DNA of 48,802 bases from Xanthobacteraceae bacterium (GCA_030037895.1 JASHPW010000135.1:1-48802), one strand, 5' to 3'. Positions 17,292 through 25,397 are shown, counted from the stretch's first letter. Notes: a model not told the origin generated them from the sequence alone. Translations and numbers: made by a program.

Positions 17292-17336
17292 TTACTTCGT
17301 CTTCTTCTTCTTTCCCTTTTTCTTCTTGGTAGCCAT
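17292..17336 (-). CDS. Lysine-rich mini-protein of 14 residues
   Basis: A reverse-strand frame encodes MATKKKKGKKKKTK and ends in TAA; nine of 14 residues are lysine. An AAGGAAG ribosome site lies about seven bases before the ATG. The frame is too short for gene finders, but the good ribosome site, the biased composition and the AT-richer leader (17337-17520) argue that it is translated. Very short Lys-rich proteins could bind nucleic acid or the ribosome; this is speculation. It might also be a leader peptide that senses lysine supply, but no downstream reverse-strand gene is close: fabI on the other strand is next. It converges on fabI with the palindrome at 17188-17215 between. Confidence 0.5.
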   Translation of the reverse strand: MATKKKKGKKKKTK

Positions 17337-17438
17337 GGCTTTGCTTCCTTTTGGTGATGAACTTATGGCAGGGCTGAGTTCAAGCTTGACGGACGTCGTC
17401 TTGATCCCTTGGCCTTCGCCCGCCGTGCCGAAACAACG

Positions 17439-17452
17439 ATGCCATAGGAGGC
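17439..17452. promoter_or_regulatory. Second copy of the ATGCCATAGGAGGC motif
   Basis: It is identical to the motif at 16249-16262 upstream of fabI. Read on the reverse strand (GCCTCCTATGGCAT) it lies about 100 bases before the lysine-rich mini-gene. Confidence 0.35.
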
Positions 17453-17587
17453 GCGTATCCGCAACTAAAAAGTGGAAATAACCCTGATTTCTCCATAGCT
17501 TAACAGATATTCAGCTTGTCATTAATCGGCGTTCAGCGAGATGAACGCGACATGAATATTTTGACCCGATGGACTCCGCGGGCTACT

Positions 17588-17638
17588 AGAGCATGATCCG
17601 GAAAAGTGGAAACCGGTTTTCCGAAAAGATCATGCTCC
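17588..17638. repeat. Dispersed palindromic repeat, copy A2
   Basis: It starts AGAGCATGATCCGGAAAAG and ends AAAGATCATGCTC, so the outer GAGCATGATC arms are inverted repeats. The centre is AACCGGTTTTCC. It matches copy A1 at 2452-2519 in reverse complement, without that copy's insertion. Confidence 0.75.
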
Positions 17639-17647
17639 ACCAAAAAG

Positions 17648-17691
17648 CTAGAGCGGGATGACGACTCGAAGATTAAGTCATCCCGCTCTAG
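17648..17691. repeat. Dispersed hairpin repeat, copy B1
   Basis: CTAGAGCGGGATGAC (17648-17662) pairs perfectly with GTCATCCCGCTCTAG (17677-17691) around a 14-base loop. A slightly diverged copy lies at 47815-47855. This copy is placed 48 bases before the aroC start and could act as a terminator or RNA structure. Confidence 0.75.
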
Positions 17692-17739
17692 CCCAGCGCG
17701 CCTTGCACCGCGTTCGTGCCATTCGCTGACCAGTGCGCC

Positions 17740-18864
17740 ATGTCGTTCAATACGTTCGGGCATTTGTTCAGGGTCACCACCTTCGGCGAAAGCCACGGGC
17801 CGGCGATCGGCTGCGTGGTCGACGGCTGCCCGCCGCGCATTGCGCTGAGCGCGGCCGACATTCAGCCCTATCTCGATCGGCGCCGGCCCGGTCGGTCGCG
17901 CTTCACCACGCAGCGCCAGGAGCCGGACGCGGTCAAAATCCTCTCCGGGGTGTTGTTGGACGAAGCGACCGGAACGCAAGTGACCACCGGCGCGCCGATC
18001 GCGCTCGTCATCGACAATGTCGATCAGCGCGCCAAGGATTATGCCGCGATCAAGGACAAATATCGCCCCGGCCACGCCGATTACACCTACGACGTCAAAT
18101 ATGGCCTGCGCGATTATCGCGGCGGCGGGCGCCAGTCGGCGCGCGAGACGGCGATGCGGGTGGCCGCCGGCGCCATCGCGCGCAAGATCGTGCCGGGCCT
18201 CGGCGTGCGCGGCGCGCTGGTGCAGATCGGCCCGCACCGCGTCGATCGCGGCCGCTGGGATTGGGCCGAAGTCGAGCGCAATCCGTTCTTCTGTCCGGAC
18301 GCCGAGAAGGCCGCGCTGTTCGAGGAATATCTCGACGGCGTGCGCAAGCGCGGCTCATCGGTCGGCGCGGTCATCGAGGTCGTGGCCGAGGGCGTGCCGG
18401 TCGGCCTCGGCGCGCCGGTCTATGGCAAGCTCGACGCCGATCTTGCCGCCGCGCTGATGAGCATCAACGCCGTCAAAGGCGTCGAGATCGGCGCCGGCTT
18501 TGCCGCGGCCGAGCTGTCCGGCGAGGAGAACGCCGACGAGATGCGCATGGGCAATGACGGCAGGCCGATCTTTCTCTCCAACAATGCCGGCGGCATCCTC
18601 GGCGGCATTTCCACCGGCCAGCCGGTGGTCGCGCGCTTTGCGGTCAAGCCCACCTCCTCGATGCTCATTCCGCGCCGGACCGTCGATCGCTACGGCCGCG
18701 AGACCGAGATCTCGACCACCGGCCGCCACGACCCTTGCGTCGGCATTCGCGCCGTGCCGGTCGGCGAAGCCATGGTGGCGTGCGTCATCGCCGATCACTA
18801 TCTGCGTCATCGCGGCCAGGTCGGCGCGACGCCGGATTGGCCGTTTCCGCCGCCGGCGATGTAA
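17740..18864 (+). CDS. aroC: Chorismate synthase
   Basis: This enzyme converts 5-enolpyruvylshikimate 3-phosphate to chorismate with reduced FMN, the last common step of aromatic amino-acid synthesis. The 374-residue protein begins [20 protein letters not shown], the family N terminus (GESHG at 16-20). [28 protein letters not shown] and [15 protein letters not shown] follow; [19 protein letters not shown] closes the active site. The ribosome site is weak. ribB begins five bases after its stop and is probably co-transcribed. Confidence 0.97.
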   Translation: MSFNTFGHLFRVTTFGESHGPAIGCVVDGCPPRIALSAADIQPYLDRRRPGRSRFTTQRQEPDAVKILSGVLLDEATGTQVTTGAPIALVIDNVDQRAKDYAAIKDKYRPGHADYTYDVKYGLRDYRGGGRQSARETAMRVAAGAIARKIVPGLGVRGALVQIGPHRVDRGRWDWAEVERNPFFCPDAEKAALFEEYLDGVRKRGSSVGAVIEVVAEGVPVGLGAPVYGKLDADLAAALMSINAVKGVEIGAGFAAAELSGEENADEMRMGNDGRPIFLSNNAGGILGGISTGQPVVARFAVKPTSSMLIPRRTVDRYGRETEISTTGRHDPCVGIRAVPVGEAMVACVIADHYLRHRGQVGATPDWPFPPPAM

Positions 18865-18869
18865 CGCAA

Positions 18870-19964
18870 ATGGACGACGCCCAGCACCGCATCCAGGCCG
18901 CCGTGACCGCCTTCGTCCGCGGCGATCTCGTCATCGTCGTCGATGACGACGACCGCGAGAACGAGGGCGATCTGTTCGTCGCTGCCTCGTTGTGCACGCC
19001 CGGGAAGATGGCGTTCATCATCCGTCATACCTCGGGCATCGTCTGTGCGCCGCTCGCTCCCGAGGAGGCGCGCCGTCTGCACCTCGATCCGATGGTGGCG
19101 CGCAACGACGCGCCGCTCGGCACCGCCTTCACCGTCTCGGTCGACGTCCGCCACGGCCTCACCACCGGCATCTCCGCGGAGGAGCGCACCAATACCGTGC
19201 GCGCGCTCGCCAACGGCAATATGGGTCCGGCCGACTTCGTGCGCCCCGGCCATGTGTTTCCGCTGGTGGCAAAGGAAGGCGGCGTGCTCATGCGCTCGGG
19301 CCATACCGAAGCCTGCGTCGATTTCTGCCGGCTCGCCGGCCTGCCGCCGGTCGGCGTGCTCGCCGAGCTAATGAACGACGACGGCACGGTGATGCGCGGG
19401 CCGGACATCGCCGCCTTCGCCGTGCGCCATAAGCTGCCGCGCGTCTCGATCGCCGATCTGATCGCCTATCGCCAGGTGCGCGAGAAACTGGTCGAGCGGG
19501 TCAGCGAATTTCCGGTGGAGTCGGACATCGGTACGCTGACCGGCTATGCCTTCCAGACGCCGTTCGATCCGAACTATCACATGGCCTTCGTCCACGGCCG
19601 GGTCGGCGACGGCAGGAACGTGCTGACCCGGCTGCATCGCGCCAATCTCATCATGGACGTATTCGGCGGGGCCAAAGCCATCCACAGCACGCTCGAGCGC
19701 TTCCAGGCGGAGGGGAGGGGCGTGCTCGTGGTGCTGCGCGACGGCGCCGCCGGGGTGCCGGTGGTCGCCATTCCGAAAGCCGAGGAAACCGCATCCGGCG
19801 AGGCGCGCATCAGGCAATGGCGCGAGATCGGCCTCGGCGCGCAGATCCTCCGCGATCTCGGCGTCAGCTCGATACGGATTTTGACTTTCTCGCAGCACAT
19901 CACCTACGTCGGCCTTTCCGGCTTCGGCATCGAGATCGTGGGGACCGAGCCGGTCGCCGGCTGA
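18870..19964 (+). CDS. ribB: 3,4-dihydroxy-2-butanone 4-phosphate synthase with degenerate RibA-like domain
   Basis: The N-terminal half (about residues 1-205) is an intact RibB, which turns ribulose 5-phosphate into the four-carbon unit of riboflavin: DDDRENEGDLF, TSGIVCAPL, and RSGHTEACVDFCRLAG are present. The C-terminal half resembles GTP cyclohydrolase II but lacks its zinc site: where active enzymes read HSECLTGD and RCDCG, this one reads HRANLIMD and has no cysteine at the zinc positions; the arginine-rich QEGRNIG block is also missing. It should therefore be inactive as RibA, as in the known RibBX-type fusions. A true ribA is expected elsewhere. The gene lies five bases after aroC. 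Confidence 0.9.
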   Translation: MDDAQHRIQAAVTAFVRGDLVIVVDDDDRENEGDLFVAASLCTPGKMAFIIRHTSGIVCAPLAPEEARRLHLDPMVARNDAPLGTAFTVSVDVRHGLTTGISAEERTNTVRALANGNMGPADFVRPGHVFPLVAKEGGVLMRSGHTEACVDFCRLAGLPPVGVLAELMNDDGTVMRGPDIAAFAVRHKLPRVSIADLIAYRQVREKLVERVSEFPVESDIGTLTGYAFQTPFDPNYHMAFVHGRVGDGRNVLTRLHRANLIMDVFGGAKAIHSTLERFQAEGRGVLVVLRDGAAGVPVVAIPKAEETASGEARIRQWREIGLGAQILRDLGVSSIRILTFSQHITYVGLSGFGIEIVGTEPVAG

Positions 19965-20002
19965 ACGCCCGGCGCGGCCGGCGTGCAAATATCGAGGGCA
20001 AA

Positions 20003-20611
20003 ATGAACACGATGAACGGGATTGCTCGCCGTATTCCGGCACTGGCCGCGCTCGTGGCGGTCGGTCTTCTCCTCTCCGCCTGCGGCTACAACACCATCCC
20101 GACGCTGGAGGAGCAGGCGAAAGCGCGCTGGTCGGACGTGCAGAACCAGTATCAGCGCCGCGCCGATCTCATCCCCAATCTGGTGGCCACGGTGCAGGGC
20201 TATGCCGCGCAGGAAAAGACCGTGCTGACCGCCGTCGTCGAGGCGCGCGCCAAGGCGACGCAGATCAAGCTCGACGTCTCGCAACTCTCCGACCCGGAAA
20301 AACTCAAAGCGTTCCAGGACGCGCAGAACCAGTTGACGGGCGCGCTCGGCCGCCTCCTGGCGGTGTCGGAAAATTATCCCGACCTCAAATCCAACGCCAA
20401 TTTCCTGGCGCTGCAGTCGCAGCTCGAAGGCACCGAGAACCGTATCGCGGTGGCGCGGCGCGACTACATTGACGCGGTACGCGCCTACAACACCGCGCTG
20501 CGCACGTTTCCGACCGTGATCTGGGCGAAAACGTTGTTCTCCGGCGAAAAGCCGATGACGGAATTTGCCGCCAACCAAGGCGCCGAAAAACCGCCGCAGG
20601 TGAAGTTCTGA
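20003..20611 (+). CDS. lemA: LemA-family lipoprotein
   Basis: This 202-residue envelope protein has a hydrophobic signal (about residues 10-27) ending in the lipobox LLSACG, then helical coiled-coil regions with the LemA core: RWSDVQNQYQRRADLIPNLVATVQGYAAQE (about 43-72), YPDLKSNANFLALQSQLEGTENRIAVARRDYI and a C-terminal AYNTALRTFP. The ATG at 20003 is followed by a second at 20009. The biochemical role of LemA is not settled. Its neighbours are two TPM-domain proteins, a conserved gene set in many bacteria. A repeat element lies between it and the next gene. Confidence 0.92.
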   Translation: MNTMNGIARRIPALAALVAVGLLLSACGYNTIPTLEEQAKARWSDVQNQYQRRADLIPNLVATVQGYAAQEKTVLTAVVEARAKATQIKLDVSQLSDPEKLKAFQDAQNQLTGALGRLLAVSENYPDLKSNANFLALQSQLEGTENRIAVARRDYIDAVRAYNTALRTFPTVIWAKTLFSGEKPMTEFAANQGAEKPPQVKF

Positions 20612-20635
20612 CGGTGGCGCGGTGAACGCTCCTGC

Positions 20636-20734
20636 GTCATTCCGCGGCGCCGCGCAGCGGCGAGCCCGCAATCCGTATTCACCGTCCGGGGTTATGGATT
20701 CCGGGTTCCTCGCCGCCCGCGGCTCCGGAATGAC
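20636..20734. repeat. Full-length dispersed palindromic element (C2)
   Basis: The ends are GTCATTCCGCGGC and GCGGCTCCGGAATGAC, with perfect inverted tips GTCATTCCG/CGGAATGAC; the centre holds GGGGTTATGGATTCC. The element is about 99 bases, lies between lemA and the TPM gene, and its last bases include the ATG at 20730 used here as that gene's start. Confidence 0.7.
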
Positions 20735-21503
20735 GGGCGGCGTGAGCCTCGCGCTCATTCTCTTGCTCGTATCTTTTGCCTTCGCGCTCGATTTCCCCGC
20801 CTTGACCGGCCGCGTGGTCGATCAGGCCGGCGTCATGAGCGTGCAGAGCCGCGGCGACATCGAAACAAAGTCGAAAAATCTCGAAGACAAGTCCGGCATC
20901 CAGCTCGTCGTCGCCACGGTGAAATCGTTGCAAGGCAGCGACGTCGAGACTTACGCCAACCAGCTTTTCCGCTTCTGGAAGCTCGGCGAGGCGAAGAAGA
21001 ACGACGGCGTGCTGCTCTTGGTGGCGCCGGCCGAGCACAAGGTGCGCATCGAGGTCGGCTACGGCCTTGAAGGCACGCTTACCGACGCGCTGTCCTCGGT
21101 CATCATCGCCAGCGCGATCATCCCGCGCTTCAAGGCCGGCGATTTTTCCGGCGGCATCGAGCGCGGCGTCGACGGCATCATCAGCGTGCTCAGCGGCGAT
21201 ACCGCGGATTGGCAACCGAAGGTCGAGGTCCGCAAAGACGATGCTTCGGCGATGTTCGGCGCGCTCTTTCCAATCATGGTTTTCCTGTTCTTCGGCCTCA
21301 TCTTCCGGATGCTGGTCGGCGCCGCGCATGGCACGGCATCGGGTCGCTATGTCAGGCGCGGCGGGCGGTTGATTTTCCTGCCCTATGCCGGCGCGCCCTG
21401 GGGTTGGGGCGGCGGCGGAGGGTTTTCCGGCGGCGGGTTCGGCGGCGGCTTCTCCGGCGGCGGTGGCTCCTCAGGCGGCGGCGGAGCCTCGGGGAGCTGG
21501 TGA
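20730..21503 (+). CDS. YgcG-type TPM-domain membrane protein
   Basis: This 257-residue protein has a signal-like hydrophobic start (VSLALILLLVSFAFA), a periplasmic TPM domain (about residues 15-150, with GRVVDQAGVMS, GIQLVVATV, LGEAKKNDGVLLLVAP and RIEVGYGLEGTLTD), one membrane segment (MVFLFFGLIFRMLVG) and a C-terminal tail of Gly/Ser repeats ending GASGSW. This is the YgcG/TPM layout; the family includes thylakoid PSII-repair phosphatase-like domains, but the bacterial role is open. The start is uncertain because the upstream frame lies in repeat C2: GTG 20622 and ATG 20694 are also in frame, but only ATG 20730 gives a normal signal peptide. Its stop overlaps the next start (TGATG). Confidence 0.85.
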   Translation: MTGGVSLALILLLVSFAFALDFPALTGRVVDQAGVMSVQSRGDIETKSKNLEDKSGIQLVVATVKSLQGSDVETYANQLFRFWKLGEAKKNDGVLLLVAPAEHKVRIEVGYGLEGTLTDALSSVIIASAIIPRFKAGDFSGGIERGVDGIISVLSGDTADWQPKVEVRKDDASAMFGALFPIMVFLFFGLIFRMLVGAAHGTASGRYVRRGGRLIFLPYAGAPWGWGGGGGFSGGGFGGGFSGGGGSSGGGGASGSW

Positions 21504-22111
21504 TGGAATTGACCCGGGAGGATCACGAGGCGGTCTCGGCCGCCATCCACGAGGCCGAGAAGCGCACCTGCGGGCAGATCGTCTGCGTGCTCGCGCATGC
21601 GTCATCGGACTACGCCTATGTCCCGATCCTGTGGGCGAGCGTGCTGGCGCTGGTGGCGCCCTGGCCGCTGATTTACCTCACGCCTTGGAGCATAGAGCGG
21701 ATCTACCTCATCCAGCTTGTCGTGTTCATCGCCGCCGGGCTCGCGTTCTCCTTGGCGCCGCTGCGGTTCGCGCTCGTTCCGCGCGCGGTCAAGCGGGCGC
21801 GGGCGCATCGCGCCGCGCTTGAGCAATTCGTCGTGCGCCGCGTCGCCCACACCAAAAACCGCAGCGGCGTGCTCATCTTCGTGTCGCTCGCCGAGCGCTA
21901 TGCGCGCATCATCGCCGATGACGGCATCGCCGCGAAGGTGCGCGGTTCGGAGTGGCAAGCCGCGATCGACGCTTTGACCGGCCACATGCGCGACGGCCGC
22001 ATCGCCCAAGGCCTCGCCGCCGCGATCGAGCGCTGCGGCGCGGTGCTCGCGGCGCACGCTCCGCCCGACGGCTCGCCCAACGATTTGCCGGACCGCCTCT
22101 ACCTCATGTAG
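21503..22111 (+). CDS. Second TPM-domain membrane protein
   Basis: This 202-residue protein starts with a short TPM-like segment (EDHEAVSAAIHEAEKRTCGQIVCVLA), then has two membrane segments (about 38-60 and 70-92), followed by a cytoplasmic or periplasmic half with NRSGVLIFVSLAERYARIIADDGI and a C-terminal DLPDRLYLM. It looks like the shorter TPM partner that usually follows a YgcG-type gene. It starts inside the stop of its neighbour, so the two are coupled with lemA in one operon. Confidence 0.82.
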   Translation: MELTREDHEAVSAAIHEAEKRTCGQIVCVLAHASSDYAYVPILWASVLALVAPWPLIYLTPWSIERIYLIQLVVFIAAGLAFSLAPLRFALVPRAVKRARAHRAALEQFVVRRVAHTKNRSGVLIFVSLAERYARIIADDGIAAKVRGSEWQAAIDALTGHMRDGRIAQGLAAAIERCGAVLAAHAPPDGSPNDLPDRLYLM

Positions 22112-22396
22112 CCGCATGACACGACGGAGCTGGATGTCGACGACATCGTCATTGAAAAAGCGGAAGAAACAGCTCGGACCACGCGTGCACGTCCATTCCT
22201 CCGAGCCGCGCGATATCCGGCTCCCGTTGTAAAACGTGGGATTGGGCCGCCCCCGAGGGCGGACGCCCGGCGATTTTGCCTGCCCCACTCGCCGCGCATG
22301 CCGACCATGCGCCGCGCTTCTGCCCAAGCCGAGTGGTATATTCCCATATGGAGCCGGGGTCGCGACGATGTCGATACGCGAATGGAGAAGGCTTCG
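22112..22396. other. Intergenic region with a GC hairpin
   Basis: This 285-base spacer has a small hairpin GCCGCCC-CCGA-GGGCGG (about 22247-22262), probably a repeat fragment, and a somewhat AT-richer stretch (22325-22345, TGGTATATTCCCATATGGA) that may carry the promoter of the next operon. No coding frame is convincing. Confidence 0.4.
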
Positions 22397-23146
22397 ATGC
22401 CCAAGCATGATCTCGCTGATCCCGCCCGGCGCGCGCTCCTTGGCGCCGGCGGCGCGCTGATCGTGGGCGCGGCGCTGTGGCCGGCCGGCGCTCGCGCACA
22501 AACGATGCCCGGCGCCAAGATGAAGATCGGCGTCATCGGCTCCGGCCACATCGGCGGCACCATCGGCGGGCTTTGGGTCAAGGCCGGGCACAAGGTGCTG
22601 TTCTCCTCGCGCCATCCCGAGGAGCTGAAAAGCCTCGTGGCGGACCTCGGCGCGCTTGCCCGGGCCGGAACGGTCGCCCAGGCGATCACATTCGGCGACG
22701 TGCTGTTCATCGCCGTTCCCTACGGCGCGCTGCCGCAGATCGGCCGCGATTACGGAGCGGCGCTGAAAGGCAAGATCGTGCTCGACGCCTGCAACGCGAC
22801 ACGCGCGCGTGACGGCGCCATCACCGACGAGGTCGAGCGGAACGGCATCGGCGTGACCTCGCAGAAATACCTGCCCGGCACGCGGCTGGTGCGCTGCTTC
22901 AATACGCTCAACTACGGCATCTTCGCCCGCGAGGCGCACCGACCCGATCCGAAGCTCGCGATCCCGATCGCCGGCGACGACGCCGAGGCGGTGCGCGTCG
23001 CCGAGGGTCTGATCCGCGACGCCGGTTTCGATCCGGTGCTGGTCGGCGGGCTCAAGGCGGCGAGCCGCTTCCAGATGGGCGGGCCGGGCTTCCATCAGGA
23101 GGCGACCGCGGCGGAGCTGCGGCAGAAGCTGTCGCTGAAGCCATGA
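22397..23146 (+). CDS. Tat-signal NAD(P)-binding oxidoreductase (F420:NADP reductase-like)
   Basis: This is a 249-residue protein whose N terminus, PARRALLGAGGALIVGAALW, has twin arginines at residues 11-12, a hydrophobic stretch and an ARAQ cleavage site: a likely Tat signal. The mature part opens with a Rossmann motif GVIGSGHIGG (Gly48, Gly50, Gly53) and SSRHPEELKSL, as in NADPH-dependent F420 reductases and related dinucleotide-binding proteins; AVPYGALPQI and VRCFNTLNYG follow. An arginine in SSRH suggests NADP. The ATG at 22397 is chosen because GGAGAAGG lies five bases before it. Its ATGA stop overlaps the transporter start. Substrate unknown. Confidence 0.8.
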   Translation: MPKHDLADPARRALLGAGGALIVGAALWPAGARAQTMPGAKMKIGVIGSGHIGGTIGGLWVKAGHKVLFSSRHPEELKSLVADLGALARAGTVAQAITFGDVLFIAVPYGALPQIGRDYGAALKGKIVLDACNATRARDGAITDEVERNGIGVTSQKYLPGTRLVRCFNTLNYGIFAREAHRPDPKLAIPIAGDDAEAVRVAEGLIRDAGFDPVLVGGLKAASRFQMGGPGFHQEATAAELRQKLSLKP

Positions 23147-24477
23147 GCGCGCCGCTCGCCGCGCTGCGGCGCTGGGTCGAATGGGCGGTTCCGGCGACGC
23201 CGCAAGAGCGGGCGGCGGCACTGTGGTCCTTCGCCTATTTCTTCGCGCTCCTTGCCGGCTATTACGTGCTGCGGCCGCTGCGCGACCAGATGGGCATCGC
23301 CGGCGGCGTCAGGAACCTGCCCTGGCTGTTCACCGCCACCTTCGTGACCCTCGTTGTCGCGCAGCCCCTTTACGGCGCGCTGGTGGCGAAGCTGCCGCGC
23401 GCCCGGTTCATCCCCATCGTCTATCACTTCTTCGTCGCCAACCTGGCTTTGTTCTGGCTGTTCCTCACGCTACACGTCGGCGCGGTGATCGTCGCCCGCG
23501 TGTTCTTCGTCTGGGTCAGCGTGTTCAGCCTGTTCGCGGTGGCGGTGTTCTGGTCGTTCATGGCCGACCTGTTCACCGCCGAGCAGGGCAAACGGCTGTT
23601 CGGCTTTATTGGTGCCGGCGGCACGGCCGGCGGGCTCCTGGGTCCGGTCATCACCATCTTCTTGTCGGTGCCGCTCGGCCCGGTGAACCTGCTGATCGCC
23701 GCCGCTGTTCTGCTCGAGCTGGCGGTATTCTGTGTCCACCGGCTCGAACGCGCGGCGACGGTGCCGGCAGGTACGCAAGCTCCGGCGCGCGCCGAACCGC
23801 AGCGCGTCGGCGGCAGCGCCTTCGCGGCGCTGCCCGAGCTTCTCCGCTCGCCCTATCTGCTCGGTGTCGGCGGATGGGTGAGCCTGCTTTCGTTCTGCGC
23901 CACCATCGTCTATTTCGAGCAGGCCAACATCGTTTCCGCCACGGTGCATGGCGCTGGCGCGCAAACGCGCATTTTCGCCGGCATCGATCTTGCCGTGGGC
24001 CTGCTCAGCCTGGCGACGCAGGTCTTCGCCACCGGCCAATTGCTCAAGCGGTTCGGCACCGGCATCGCCGCCGGCGCGCTGCCGGCGGTCTATGTCGTCG
24101 GCTTTGCGGCGTTGGCGTTGGCGCCGACGCTCGCCGTCGTGGTGACGCTGCAGGTAACGCAGCGCTGGATGAACTTCGCCATCGCCAATCCGGCCCGGCA
24201 GGTGTTCTTCACGGTGATGGGCCGCGAGGAGAAGTACAAGGCCAAGAATTTGATCGACGTGGTAATCTATCGCGGCTCCGACGCATTGTATGGTTGGGTG
24301 TTCGACAGCCTGCAAGGGCTCGGACTGAAGCTCGGCGCGATCGCGCTCTGCGCCTGGCCGATGGCGGCGGGCTGGCTCCTGTTGTCGGCGGCGTTGGGAC
24401 GGACTCAGGAACGCCGCGCCGCGCTCATGGACGCAGACGCGGCGCAAGGAGAAGCAGAGCAAGGAGAATATGCATGA
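23143..24477 (+). CDS. Nucleotide-carrier-like MFS membrane protein (Tlc/NTT-type)
   Basis: This 444-residue protein has about 12 membrane segments. The opening YYVLRPLRDQMGIAGG (about residues 39-54) and the later REEKYKAKNLIDVVIYRGSDALYGW (about 364-388) are hallmarks of the bacterial homologues of ATP/ADP translocases. True members exchange nucleotides such as ATP/ADP in obligate intracellular bacteria, and some carry NAD; free-living homologues like this one have no proven substrate. It is coupled by ATGA overlaps on both sides, to the Tat-signal Rossmann protein upstream and the Tat-signal aldo/keto reductase downstream. The pairing suggests transport of a nicotinamide nucleotide or of the enzymes' substrate; this is inference. 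Confidence 0.8.
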   Translation: MSAPLAALRRWVEWAVPATPQERAAALWSFAYFFALLAGYYVLRPLRDQMGIAGGVRNLPWLFTATFVTLVVAQPLYGALVAKLPRARFIPIVYHFFVANLALFWLFLTLHVGAVIVARVFFVWVSVFSLFAVAVFWSFMADLFTAEQGKRLFGFIGAGGTAGGLLGPVITIFLSVPLGPVNLLIAAAVLLELAVFCVHRLERAATVPAGTQAPARAEPQRVGGSAFAALPELLRSPYLLGVGGWVSLLSFCATIVYFEQANIVSATVHGAGAQTRIFAGIDLAVGLLSLATQVFATGQLLKRFGTGIAAGALPAVYVVGFAALALAPTLAVVVTLQVTQRWMNFAIANPARQVFFTVMGREEKYKAKNLIDVVIYRGSDALYGWVFDSLQGLGLKLGAIALCAWPMAAGWLLLSAALGRTQERRAALMDADAAQGEAEQGEYA

Positions 24478-25379
24478 CCATCCGCATGACGCGGCGCGAA
24501 TTCGCAAGCGCCGCGAGCGGCGCGGCCGGCGCGGCGCTGGTGGCGCCGCCCGCTTTCGCGCAATCGACCGCGCTCATCACCCGCGCCATTCCGACTAGCG
24601 GCGAGCGCCTGCCGGTTGTCGGCCTCGGCACCGCCCAGGTGTTCGACGACGCCGACGCGGCGACCCGGCAGAAGGCCACCGCGGTGCTGCAGGCGCTGAT
24701 CGCCAACGGCGGACGGCTGATCGATACCGCGTCGGTCTATGGCGACGCCGAGGTCGTGCTCGGCGAGGCGATCGCGCCGGCGCACCTGCGCGAGAAAATC
24801 TTCATCGCCACGAAGCTCGAGTCGTCCGACGCCGCCGAACTCAAGCGCTCGCTGGCCCGCTTGAAGACGGAAAAGCTCGATCTGCTGCAATTCCACAACG
24901 TACGCGATCCGCGGCAGTCGCTGGCGCAATTCAAGGAGTGGAAAGCGCAGGGCGTCACCCGCTATATCGGCATCACCTCGACCCGGCACGCGGACTTTGC
25001 CGCGGTCGAAGCGGTGCTGGCGCGGGAGAAACCGGATTTCGTGCAGATCGACTATTCGCTCGACGACCGCGAGGCCGAGAAGCGTATTTTGCCGCTGGCG
25101 GCCGAGGTCAAGGCCGGCGTGCTCACCGCGCTGCCGTTCGGCCGCGCGCGGCTGTTCCGCGCCGTGCACGGCAAGGACATTCCCGACTGGGCGCGCGGAT
25201 TTGCCGGGAGCTGGGCGCAGTTCTTCCTCAAATACCTGCTCGCCGATCCGCGCGTGACCGCGGTCATCCCCGGCACCGCCGATGCGGCGCACATGACCGA
25301 CAATCTCGGCGCCATGCGCGGTCTCTTGCCCAATCCCGACCAGCGCGCGCAGATGGTGGCGTTCATCGAGGCGCTGTAG
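24474..25379 (+). CDS. Tat-signal aldo/keto reductase
   Basis: This is a 301-residue protein with a textbook Tat signal, MTRREFASAASGAAGAA (Arg7-Arg8), cleaved after PAFA near residue 29. The mature barrel has the full catalytic tetrad: Asp84 and Tyr89 in LIDTASVYG, Lys114 in IATKLE and His141 in LQFHNVRD. It should reduce aldehydes or ketones with NAD(P)H, apparently after export in folded form. An AAGGAG site lies about seven bases before the ATG, and its start overlaps the transporter stop. It ends the three-gene operon. Confidence 0.88.
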   Translation: MTIRMTRREFASAASGAAGAALVAPPAFAQSTALITRAIPTSGERLPVVGLGTAQVFDDADAATRQKATAVLQALIANGGRLIDTASVYGDAEVVLGEAIAPAHLREKIFIATKLESSDAAELKRSLARLKTEKLDLLQFHNVRDPRQSLAQFKEWKAQGVTRYIGITSTRHADFAAVEAVLAREKPDFVQIDYSLDDREAEKRILPLAAEVKAGVLTALPFGRARLFRAVHGKDIPDWARGFAGSWAQFFLKYLLADPRVTAVIPGTADAAHMTDNLGAMRGLLPNPDQRAQMVAFIEAL

Positions 25380-25397
25380 CAACTTCGACGGCGTGAA

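Larger units (their letters stand above)
17337..17739. other. 403-base divergent intergenic region (mini-gene / aroC)
   Basis: From left to right it holds the mini-gene ribosome site, the 14-base motif ATGCCATAGGAGGC (17439-17452), an AT-rich stretch (about 17460-17560) likely to contain promoters, a weak TTGACC-N17-TACTAG on the forward strand (17561-17589), and two dispersed repeats (17588-17638 and 17648-17691) directly before aroC. I see no further coding frame. Confidence 0.5.

Noticed and set aside
21602..23221. A 539-codon reverse-strand open frame opposite the TPM and Tat-signal genes
   Set aside because: Composition and position mark it as a shadow; the forward genes have signals, ribosome sites and family motifs.
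23181..24473. A long forward frame upstream of the aldo/keto reductase
   Set aside because: It overlaps the transporter gene in another frame and is Arg/Gly-rich nonsense; the Tat signal defines the start at 24474.
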